A stretch of DNA of 13,287 bases, taken from Pseudomonadota bacterium (lineage in GTDB: Bacteria > Pseudomonadota > Gammaproteobacteria > Xanthomonadales > Xanthomonadaceae). Positions within the stretch are counted from its first letter, which is position 1. Each line of letters starts with the position of its first letter. The stretch lies in contig JAEXRB010000320.1 in assembly GCA_023438325.1 (NCBI GenBank), positions 1 through 13,287 of the forward strand, given 5' to 3'. Positions 1 through 5,461 of the stretch are shown in pieces. A program made the position numbers and the translations under genes. The notes under the pieces are model-generated. The model ran no database searches. It was given only the letters and a program-made list of their open reading frames with translations, and was not told where the DNA came from.

Positions 1-206
1 CTGATTGAAAAGGATGGGGCAGGTGAGTCGATTCTATCAATGGATATGTTCGGAGAGTCGTCAGGAGCAGTAAGAGTTGAGATCGGGGATGTTGATAAAA
101 TATCTTCCTTTTGAGGGTTTTTATGCACTTTGTTCCACCCATGTAGTATACCGGCAGAAGCCAGCAGGAGGGCTGCAACAAATAGCAAGACTCTTGAGGA
201 GCGCAT
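1..206 (-). CDS. N-terminal part of an unrecognised membrane-anchored or exported protein (partial)
   Basis: Read on the minus strand from an ATG at 206, this frame stays open to the window edge (68 codons). It begins MRSSRVLLFVAALLLASAG, which is a short basic N-terminus followed by a hydrophobic stretch of about 15 residues. That is typical of an uncleaved signal anchor or a signal peptide. A polar Ser/Thr/Pro/Asp-rich linker follows, with no recognisable domain before the edge. No lipobox cysteine is present. A weak purine-rich TTGAGAAA lies just upstream of the ATG. The stretch is visibly more AT-rich than msrC and bioD, so it may be acquired DNA. I do not recognise the protein. The frame and signal-like start make a real gene likely. 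Confidence 0.55.
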   Translation of the reverse strand, partial: MRSSRVLLFVAALLLASAGILHGWNKVHKNPQKEDILSTSPISTLTAPDDSPNISIDRIDSPAPSFSI

Positions 207-230
207 TTTATTTCTCAAGTCTCAAGGGTG

Positions 231-243
231 ATGAATTATTCAT
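231..243. promoter_or_regulatory. 13-bp palindrome upstream of the left-edge gene
   Basis: ATGAAT-T-ATTCAT is a perfect inverted repeat with a one-base centre, 25 bp upstream of the partial gene's start. Between the two lies a tandem duplication of the 7-mer TCTCAAG (213-226). The location fits an operator site for the left-edge gene, but this is inferred from symmetry and position alone. Confidence 0.25.
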
Positions 244-262
244 GGGTCTTTGGGGCTGTTTG

Positions 263-276
263 CCTTTGATCAAAGG
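263..276. promoter_or_regulatory. 14-bp perfect palindrome CCTTTGATCAAAGG
   Basis: CCTTTGATCAAAGG is fully symmetric with no spacer and lies about 57 bp upstream of the left-edge gene's start, in an AT-rich intergenic stretch. With no loop and no T-run it is not a terminator, so a dimeric regulator's operator is the simplest reading. No known regulator is assigned. Confidence 0.3.
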
Positions 277-345
277 TTACTGAGTATATTTCAATCACTG
301 GATTCCCTGGTGTTTTTATTGATTCTGACAGATCGCGCTCCATCT

Positions 346-438
346 CTATCCCATTTCCACCAGATCCTCGCGTGTGCGCACGCCCACCTGACGCAGCCAG
401 GCGGCGGATTTGGGGCCTACATTCAACGGTGTGCTCAT
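346..438 (-). pseudogene. Truncated TfoX C-terminal-domain gene (30 codons)
   Basis: The ATG at 438-436 overlaps the msrC stop as ATGA. The product begins MSTPLNVGPKSAAWLRQVGV and continues RTREDLVEMG before a TAG at 346-348. The run N-V-G-P-K-S-A-x-W-L-x-x-V-G-x-x-T-R-E-D-L matches the first helix-hairpin-helix part of the TfoX C-terminal domain (TfoX/Sxy family), which from memory normally runs about 75-85 residues. Here it ends right after the first hairpin, and the following DNA turns AT-rich with no domain continuation in any frame I checked. I read it as the 5' stump of a gene whose 3' part was replaced when the left-edge DNA arrived. It should be co-transcribed with msrC. A short functional peptide is possible but unlikely. 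Confidence 0.7.
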
Positions 439-917
439 TCAATCGACTCCAGATAAAGCGCGGCGATGACAGCCATGCCGGCGGCATCTTCCGCATCGAA
501 ACGCGAGGGCTCGGGGCTGTCCAGATCGAACACGCCGACCAGCCGCTCGCCTGCGTACAACGGGATCACCAACTCCGAGCGGGATGCGGCGTCGCAGGCG
601 ATGTGACCTTCAAACGCATGCACATCGTCCACGCGCTGGATCTCCCGCGTGACCGCCGCCGTACCGCAGACGCCGCGCCCGAGTGCGATCCGCACGCAGG
701 CCGGTTTGCCCTGGAACGGCCCGACCACAAGTTCAGTGCCATCGAAGAAATAGAACCCCACCCAGTTCAGCGCCGGCAGCGCGTGATACACCAAGGCGGA
801 AAGATTGGCGGCATTGGCGATGCGGTCACGCTCGCCGTGCAGCAGACCTCGCGCTTGTTCGGCGAGTTGGGCGTATTGCTCGGGCTTGGAGCCGGAAAGC
901 GTGTTGGCCTGGAACAT
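435..917 (-). CDS. msrC: Free methionine-(R)-sulfoxide reductase, GAF-domain family
   Basis: Cytosolic enzyme that reduces free methionine-R-sulfoxide to methionine, part of oxidative-damage repair. The 160-aa product is one GAF domain. It carries the three family cysteines in KPACVRI (C74), RGVCGTA (C84) and GHIACDA (C108), with the same 10 and 24 residue spacing as E. coli MsrC/YebR (C84, C94, C118, from memory). The NWVGFYF and VFDLDS segments are also characteristic. I chose the ATG at 917 (MFQANTLSG) because the reading frame upstream to 1004 looks non-coding and overlaps the region in front of bioD. The ribosome site is weak (GAAGAAAA). The stop overlaps the ATG of the truncated TfoX-domain gene, so the two form an operon. 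It is divergent from bioD. Confidence 0.93.
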   Translation of the reverse strand: MFQANTLSGSKPEQYAQLAEQARGLLHGERDRIANAANLSALVYHALPALNWVGFYFFDGTELVVGPFQGKPACVRIALGRGVCGTAAVTREIQRVDDVHAFEGHIACDAASRSELVIPLYAGERLVGVFDLDSPEPSRFDAEDAAGMAVIAALYLESIE

Positions 918-1003
918 CACGATTTTCTTCAGGAAGGGAGCGGGGCAGTGTACCTGCCCTTGTCGCGGAGGTTTTCCGCCTTCGCCGCATGCGTCATGCT
1001 GCA
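918..1003. promoter_or_regulatory. Divergent msrC/bioD intergenic region with two inverted repeats
   Basis: This 86-bp gap must carry the start signals of both divergent genes. It holds GGGCAG-TGTAC-CTGCCC (943-959; 6-bp arms, 5-nt loop) and a smaller GCGGA...TCCGC pair (965-979). Neither resembles the BirA operator. I see no clear -35/-10 pair on either strand, so its regulatory role rests on position alone. Confidence 0.3.
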
Positions 1004-1690
1004 ATGATGACCCGCGCCTTCTTCATCGCCGGCACCGATACCGGCATCGGCAAAACCGTCGCCAGTTGTGCGTTGTTGCGCGCACTCAACGCCCGCGGAC
1101 TGCGTGCTGTGGGCATGAAGCCGGTGGCTGCCGGTTGCGAACTCACCACACAAGGCTGGCGCAACGACGATGCCCTCGCGCTTGCTGCTGCCAGTGCGTT
1201 CCCACCGGAATACGCGCAGCTCAATCCCATCGCCTTGCCCGAGCCGACCACCCCGCAACTGGCCGCCACGCTGGCCGGTGAGGACATTGCGCTGGAATCA
1301 CTCATCGCCGCGTTCCATGCACTCGCGGCGCAGGCTGATGTCGTGGTGATCGAAGGTGCGGGGGGCTGGCTTTCGCCGTGGTCGGCCACGCTGGATCAAG
1401 CCGCGCTGGTGAAGGCGCTGGATGTGCCGGTCATCCTGGTCTGCGGCCTCAAACTGGGCGGCATCAGCCACGCCCGGCTTTCGGCGCGTGCCATTGTCGA
1501 GGACGGCTGCCGCCTCGCGGGATGGATAGGCAGCCGCGTCGATCCACATTGGCAGTACGCCAAGGCCAATACCGCCGTGCTTGAAAACCACCTTCTGCCA
1601 ACGCCGTGCCTTGGCGTGTTGCCGTATCTGGCGTCAGGCACGGCGCTGCCTGCCGATGTGCTGGCGCTGGATGACTTGCTGCAAGGATGA
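1004..1690 (+). CDS. bioD: ATP-dependent dethiobiotin synthase
   Basis: Closes the ureido ring of 7,8-diaminopelargonate using CO2 and ATP to give dethiobiotin, the penultimate step of biotin synthesis, in the cytosol. The product (228 aa from the ATG at 1004, 227 from the adjacent ATG at 1007) has the P-loop GTDTGIGKT near the N-terminus. It also has the substrate-binding MKPVAAG around residue 37 and the EGAGGWLSP loop around residue 117, in the family order and at the usual length. No strong ribosome site precedes either ATG. An in-frame ATG at 989 is a further alternative. It stands alone: no other bio gene is in the window. It converges on the CdsA-like gene with a 12-bp gap and no visible hairpin terminator. 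Confidence 0.95.
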   Translation: MMTRAFFIAGTDTGIGKTVASCALLRALNARGLRAVGMKPVAAGCELTTQGWRNDDALALAAASAFPPEYAQLNPIALPEPTTPQLAATLAGEDIALESLIAAFHALAAQADVVVIEGAGGWLSPWSATLDQAALVKALDVPVILVCGLKLGGISHARLSARAIVEDGCRLAGWIGSRVDPHWQYAKANTAVLENHLLPTPCLGVLPYLASGTALPADVLALDDLLQG

Positions 1691-1702
1691 AGAACGGCGG
1701 TG

Positions 1703-2671
1703 TCACGCAAACGCGTATCGCACCACATGGAAGAAAATCGGCGCAGCGAAGGTTACCGAATCCAGCCGATCCAGCATGCCGCCGTGGCCTTCGATCATCT
1801 GGCCCCAGTCTTTCGCGCCGAGGCTACGCTTGACTGCCGACAGCGCCAGCCCGCCGAGGAAGCCGCAGATCACGATGAGCAGCGACATCAGGCCCGATTG
1901 CAGCGGCGTGAACGGCGTGATCCACCACAGCGCCGCGCCCACGCCAGCGGCAGACAATCCGCCGCCGACCAGACCTTCCACGGTTTTCGACGGACTCACG
2001 CTGGGCGCGAGCTTGTGCTTGCCGAACAGTTTTCCAAACACGTATTGCAATACATCGGACAACTGCACCACGAGCAGCAGATAAAGAAGCAACAGCAGGT
2101 TGCTGTTCTCGTAGCCGGGAATATCGAGCAGCAACAGCGCCGGTGCGTAGCTTATGCAATACACCGTCAGCATCAGGCCCCACTGGATCTTGGTGTTGCG
2201 TGCGAGGAAATCCTCGGTGTCCCCGGCCAGTGCGGAAACAGCCGGCAACAGCAGGAAGCCGTAGACCGGAATGCACATCACGAACAGACCGTACCAGTCG
2301 ATGCCGATCAGGAAATACTGCAACGGAATCGCGATGTAGAAACACAGACACAGCACCAGATGATCGCCGCGCCGTGTCGGCGTGAGCGTGACGAATTCGC
2401 GCAGCGCCAGAAACGAGGCGAGCGCGAACAGCACCAGTGTTGCCACCGGCCCGAGCAGGAAGCACGCGCCCAGCACGGCGACCATCGCCCACCAGGCATT
2501 GATGCGCGCCACGAGGTTGTCCACCGTGGCACTCGGCTTGCGCCACTTGAGCACCGCCGCAATCGCGCTGGCGACGATCAACAGCGCCAGCACCCCTCCC
2601 ATCACCAGCCAGAACTCATCCGGCGTGCGGCGCAGCAAAGTCTCGAACCAAGTTTTCAGGGTGTCTTTCAT
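1703..2671 (-). CDS. CdsA-family phosphatidate cytidylyltransferase (CDP-diacylglycerol synthase-like)
   Basis: Integral membrane enzyme expected to make CDP-activated lipid from phosphatidic acid and CTP. The 322-aa product has about eight hydrophobic segments. Near the C-terminus (about 278-305) it carries the CdsA signature S-x-x-K-R-x4-K-D-x-G...G-H-G-G-x-x-D-R-x-D, seen as SAVKRSLGAKDWG and GHGGMLDRLDS. Its pairing with a CDP-alcohol phosphatidyltransferase resembles the E. coli YnbA/YnbB pair (recalled), so it may be a cdsA paralogue rather than the housekeeping copy. The start at 2671 has no Shine-Dalgarno sequence but does have a TACAAT box six bases upstream, suggesting a leaderless transcript. 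A 17-codon fragment of a second copy lies at 5372-5422. It is now separated from its likely former neighbour plsC by about 4.5 kb of cargo. Confidence 0.88.
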   Translation of the reverse strand: MKDTLKTWFETLLRRTPDEFWLVMGGVLALLIVASAIAAVLKWRKPSATVDNLVARINAWWAMVAVLGACFLLGPVATLVLFALASFLALREFVTLTPTRRGDHLVLCLCFYIAIPLQYFLIGIDWYGLFVMCIPVYGFLLLPAVSALAGDTEDFLARNTKIQWGLMLTVYCISYAPALLLLDIPGYENSNLLLLLYLLLVVQLSDVLQYVFGKLFGKHKLAPSVSPSKTVEGLVGGGLSAAGVGAALWWITPFTPLQSGLMSLLIVICGFLGGLALSAVKRSLGAKDWGQMIEGHGGMLDRLDSVTFAAPIFFHVVRYAFA

Positions 2672-2677
2672 GGGCGA

Positions 2678-2683
2678 ATTGTA
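2678..2683 (-). promoter_or_regulatory. Candidate -10 box (TACAAT) of the CdsA-like gene; leaderless start
   Basis: On the minus strand TACAAT is followed by TCGCCC and then the ATG. With usual geometry transcription would start at or next to the A of the start codon, giving a leaderless message, which fits the absence of a Shine-Dalgarno sequence. The same arrangement precedes the CdsA-like fragment at 5422 (TACAAT, 7 nt, ATG). I found no good -35, but the palindrome at 2693-2706 covers that area, which could mean activator dependence. Confidence 0.45.
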
Positions 2684-2692
2684 GGGTGCCGG

Positions 2693-2706
2693 ACGTATTC
2701 ATACGT
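2693..2706. promoter_or_regulatory. Palindrome ACGTAT-TC-ATACGT in the cdsA -35 region
   Basis: Perfect 6+6 inverted repeat with a 2-bp spacer, lying 9 to 22 bp upstream of the candidate TACAAT box of the CdsA-like gene. Two more inverted repeats follow: CGTGTG (2704-2709) with CACACG (2725-2730), and TTCGT-CAC-ACGAA (2720-2732). The density of symmetry in a 96-bp gap suggests protein binding, RNA structure ending the upstream transcript, or both. There is no T-run for a classic intrinsic terminator. Confidence 0.35.
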
Positions 2707-2767
2707 GTGTACCTCATCATTCGTCACACGAAATGCAAGCTCTCCGTATGCCCGAAATGCACCTGCA

Positions 2768-3994
2768 TCAGCGACGTTTGGACTTGCCAGCAAGCCACTG
2801 TCCGAGGCCTGTCAGTAGCCTTGTTCCCGTATCAATCACTTCACCCACGCCATCGGCAAGACCAGGACGCTTGCTCCATACCTCCATCCATGCCTTGAGT
2901 TCCTTTTGGTATAGCGCGGGATGGAGGGTGCAAGAGCTCATCCACACCATGAGGCGCTCGGCAGTCGGCTCAACGTCCACACTCTTGTCAGCAAATATTG
3001 CCGATAGACGAAGGCAACACTCGCGCAGATAGCGGCAGTCGTCATCCCGCCGCCACGCCAAATAGTCCGCTGCTGATCCTTTCGCTTCACTGCTTCTTCC
3101 CTTGACTTGGGTGATTTTCTGTCGCACACCGACGTCCAATGTCTTGTGCAGGTTGCCCAAACTGTCCTTGGCTTGGCGCTCCCATTCACTGTAGCCCTGC
3201 CCACGAACGATCTTTTCCAGCCCCTTCTTGACGCGGCTGGATTGGGTGTAACCCACGATTGGCAATGCGTTACCGAGCACCAATGCTCCAGCTGGCCCAA
3301 AAACGAGCAGGCCGATACCCACACCGGCGAAGTTTCCTGCCACCGCCAAGCCTGCGCGTACGCTGCCATTGACCAACACGTCCTGCACTGCCTGCGATCC
3401 AGTTACCTCACCCTTGGCGAAACGCTCCAGATTGCGTGCCGCCGTCAGCAACACAGCAAACACAGGCACATGTGGATGCAGCATGGCATCGCCAGCGTCC
3501 AGCGCGTCGGTCGTCATTTGCTCAACGGTGTCGCTGCTATAGCCCTCAACAAAGTGAACATGGTCCGCCCAGGCGGGTGCATTCCCGGCCATACGTGCTT
3601 TTTCGAGCAGCTCTGCGACCTCGGAATTGACCAATACTGGAAACTCATAGCTTTCGAAGTGCCGTTGCAGCAGATCAAGCTCAGCCGCGTTCTTTACCTG
3701 GAACCGAATACCGTCGACCGAAAGGTCCCAGCCTGCCTGGTTGGACGTGTCCGGGAACTCCACCACATGACCCTGTTCGACCAGTTTTGCCGCCACTACC
3801 TGCTCGGCCACATAACCCTTCACGTTGCTTATTGCGCCCAGGTGACTGGACGCATTCATTCGGTCGATGTGGTGTGCAAATTCAGCGAATTTGACGGGAT
3901 CGCTCAAATCTGCGATCCGTGCAAAATCCGCTGCGGCCAGTACTTTGGGATCAAGCGATTGCACCAAGTACAACAGCTCACCCAGCGTCAACAT
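2768..3994 (-). CDS. Predicted PD-(D/E)XK nuclease with a glycine-rich hydrophobic hairpin
   Basis: Unnamed protein of 408 aa from the ATG at 3994; a GTG at 4009 is also possible and adds five residues. Numbering is from the ATG. The N-terminal third has the spacing of a PD-(D/E)XK nuclease: KGYVAEQ (E64), then GWDLSVDG (D90), then RFQVKN (Q99-V-K101). The Q-x-K form of the last motif is the Mrr-like variant. A glycine/alanine-rich hydrophobic segment follows at about 212-247 (AGLAVAGNFAGVGIGLLVFG and onward), long enough for two membrane passes. A charged helical C-terminal region then ends in GKSKRR. It overlaps the end of the upstream gene by 7 bp (ATGTTGA), so the two are translationally coupled. 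The nuclease assignment rests on motif pattern only. DNA versus RNA cleavage, and self versus foreign target, cannot be told from sequence. Confidence 0.8.
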   Translation of the reverse strand: MLTLGELLYLVQSLDPKVLAAADFARIADLSDPVKFAEFAHHIDRMNASSHLGAISNVKGYVAEQVVAAKLVEQGHVVEFPDTSNQAGWDLSVDGIRFQVKNAAELDLLQRHFESYEFPVLVNSEVAELLEKARMAGNAPAWADHVHFVEGYSSDTVEQMTTDALDAGDAMLHPHVPVFAVLLTAARNLERFAKGEVTGSQAVQDVLVNGSVRAGLAVAGNFAGVGIGLLVFGPAGALVLGNALPIVGYTQSSRVKKGLEKIVRGQGYSEWERQAKDSLGNLHKTLDVGVRQKITQVKGRSSEAKGSAADYLAWRRDDDCRYLRECCLRLSAIFADKSVDVEPTAERLMVWMSSCTLHPALYQKELKAWMEVWSKRPGLADGVGEVIDTGTRLLTGLGQWLAGKSKRR

Positions 3995-5208
3995 CGACAG
4001 CGCACCCACGTCCTGCGCCGCTTCATTTCCAAGCAGACGTTGCCACCGGGCGGGGAGCTTCTTTCCTGCGGAGGGGCATCCACCACTCGGGCCAACTCAG
4101 CATCAAGACTTTGAGCACACTGATGCGCCGACGCGATCAGTCCCCAGTCGGCTTGATAGGTTTGTAGCGCCGTTTGCGGCAGCTCACCTGTTTGACGCAT
4201 CGTCGTCAAAAGCGGGAACGCACGAGTCAGTGTGCGCAATCCGGCTTCGCCCGCAGTAATGCCATTCAGTGCGAGCAAGGCTGTCACCCGCATCGCAATG
4301 GCAGCCTGAATCTTCTGGTTGGCATTTCTCGTGGCCAACCATCCCGCTCCGAACGTGGCCAACACGATGGTGATCGGATTGGAGAGCACCGCGACAAAAG
4401 AAACGAGTGCCGGACCACTGACCAAGGGGATGAAGGCCGACGCCTGCGCAGCCAGAATGTATGCCGAAAACCCGGCGAGACTCACCGCGCCCCCCAAAGC
4501 CGTAAGTCCACCGCCCGTGAGTAGCAAGGTTCGAATGGCGTCGTCATTGAGTTCGTTGGCGTTGATCGCGCGCAGCAAGCGTTCCTGCGTCGCAGGATCC
4601 AACTTCTCAATCTGCTCCTTGGCACCTCGTAGCAAGGCTTCGCGCGCGGCGGCATCATCTTTGCCATTGTCCTTCAGGAGGCTGTCTACCAGTTCTTGCA
4701 TGGTTTGCCGTGCCAGCGCATCCAATGAGTTTGGAACGTCGCGAACCTCCCCCCACCCCACAAAGCTTTTTGCTTTTTCTAATGCGTCTGGCTGAATAAA
4801 GGCAAGAACCGCTGCCACCAGATCATCCGCAGCCGTGCGCGTCGAGCGTAGCGCACCAAACGTTGATGGCGGCAAGCCCATGGCCTCCCGCAAACGCATC
4901 CAGACAATCAGTCGCAGCTCCTGCTCACTGGCACTTGAGTTCATCCACGCCATCACGCGCATTTGCAATGAGCAGACCGAATCTTCGGCGCTCTTCTTCG
5001 TATCGCTTTTTTCGAAGTACTTCCCTATGACTTCATCAATACGCCTGCTCAAATGTTGCTGCAGCGTGCTGTCTTCGAACAGAGCCAAAACCGTCGCCAG
5101 TAGCACGCGCGGTGCAGTTCCCAAGCCAGCGAGCACATCACGCGATTGCAAGGCTGTCTCTACATAGTCAGAGACTGATCCTGGCGAGTCGATCGGTTGT
5201 TCGGCCAT
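3988..5208 (-). CDS. Unrecognised protein with a helical N-terminus and glycine-rich hydrophobic hairpin
   Basis: The 406-aa product has a mostly helical, charged N-terminal half (1-225). From about 226 to 293 it has a long Gly/Ala-rich hydrophobic stretch containing TGGGLTALGG, AFIPLVSGPALVSFVAVLSN and LATFGAGWLA, which looks like a pair of membrane or pore-like helices. A helical tail ends in a basic cluster (MKRRRTWVRCRC). The segment around EKLDPATQERLLRAIN followed by glycine-rich helices reminds me of YaaW/DUF3944-type proteins; this is recalled and of low confidence. No catalytic motif was seen. The ATG at 5208 has no clear ribosome site, and 5209-5282 upstream is AT-rich and probably holds the promoter. 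Its end overlaps the nuclease gene, so the two products likely act together. Confidence 0.8.
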   Translation of the reverse strand: MAEQPIDSPGSVSDYVETALQSRDVLAGLGTAPRVLLATVLALFEDSTLQQHLSRRIDEVIGKYFEKSDTKKSAEDSVCSLQMRVMAWMNSSASEQELRLIVWMRLREAMGLPPSTFGALRSTRTAADDLVAAVLAFIQPDALEKAKSFVGWGEVRDVPNSLDALARQTMQELVDSLLKDNGKDDAAAREALLRGAKEQIEKLDPATQERLLRAINANELNDDAIRTLLLTGGGLTALGGAVSLAGFSAYILAAQASAFIPLVSGPALVSFVAVLSNPITIVLATFGAGWLATRNANQKIQAAIAMRVTALLALNGITAGEAGLRTLTRAFPLLTTMRQTGELPQTALQTYQADWGLIASAHQCAQSLDAELARVVDAPPQERSSPPGGNVCLEMKRRRTWVRCRC

Positions 5209-5282
5209 GGCTGCGATCTGTTATGTAAAAAGTGATGCAGTGATAGTACGTTGCGTAGGCAAACTTCCCGCGAACTGAAGGG

Positions 5283-5375
5283 TCATTCCAGTTCCCTCAA
5301 CGCCGCGCGGGCGCGCCGCAGATAATCATCACCGGATTGACCCAGTGCAGGCTTCACCACGGCATCAAAGCGGGC
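5283..5375 (-). pseudogene. 3' remnant of a second PlsC-like acyltransferase gene
   Basis: The last 30 codons, starting ARFDAVVKPALGQSGDDYL and ending at a TGA at 5283, align without gaps to the C-terminus of the intact acyltransferase (ARFGAVVKPEPGESKDKYL). DNA similarity is visible throughout but far from identical, so this is a diverged homologue and not a recent copy. None of the catalytic part (HX4D, FPEGTR) is present. At its upstream end it is joined, out of frame, to the 5' fragment of a CdsA-like gene. The junction shares ACGCC-like microhomology. Confidence 0.75.
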
Positions 5376-5422
5376 GTGCGGCGCACCAAACTCTCGAACC
5401 AGCGTTGCAGATTTTCGTTCAT
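5372..5422 (-). pseudogene. 5' remnant of a second CdsA-like gene (first 17 codons)
   Basis: From the ATG at 5422 the frame reads MNENLQRWFESLVRRTP, which aligns with the start of the intact gene, MKDTLKTWFETLLRRTP. After codon 17 the sequence switches to the PlsC-like 3' end, and the original frame stops at 5354-5356 (TGA) after 22 codons. The TACAAT box upstream is kept as well. With the adjoining remnant it forms a scar that marks an end-to-end join of two operon borders. Confidence 0.72.
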
Positions 5423-5429
5423 GCGCTCG

Positions 5430-5435
5430 ATTGTA
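5430..5435 (-). promoter_or_regulatory. TACAAT box before the CdsA-like remnant
   Basis: On the minus strand TACAAT lies 7 bases before the remnant's ATG, matching the TACAAT-6 nt-ATG spacing in front of the intact CdsA-like gene. Its conservation in a diverged copy supports it as a real -10 element. It could still drive transcription through the scar toward the two cargo genes downstream. Confidence 0.35.
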
Positions 5436-5461
5436 TGCGCAGCGCCCTGCCGGAAAATACG

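Noticed and set aside
296..317. Possible terminator (CACTGG...CCTGGTG then TTTTT) on the plus strand
   Set aside because: The stem needs two G-T wobbles and no plus-strand gene lies upstream for it to end.
236..496. Minus-strand frame of 86 codons overlapping the end of msrC
   Set aside because: It overlaps msrC and the TfoX-domain stump, both of which show family motifs in other frames, and its own product has none.
683..1003. Upstream extension of the bioD frame by 107 codons
   Set aside because: It runs antisense through msrC and is Arg-rich; the family N-terminus (TRAFFIAGTDTGIGKT) begins at 1004-1007.
1700..2818. Long plus-strand frame of 372 codons
   Set aside because: It lies antisense over the CdsA-like gene; the product is rich in Arg, Gln and His with no domain, a typical shadow in high-GC DNA.
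3107..4114. Plus-strand frame of 335 codons across the nuclease gene
   Set aside because: Antisense shadow: Cys/His/Gln-rich with no recognisable motif, whereas the minus-strand frame has a clear nuclease pattern and operon overlap.
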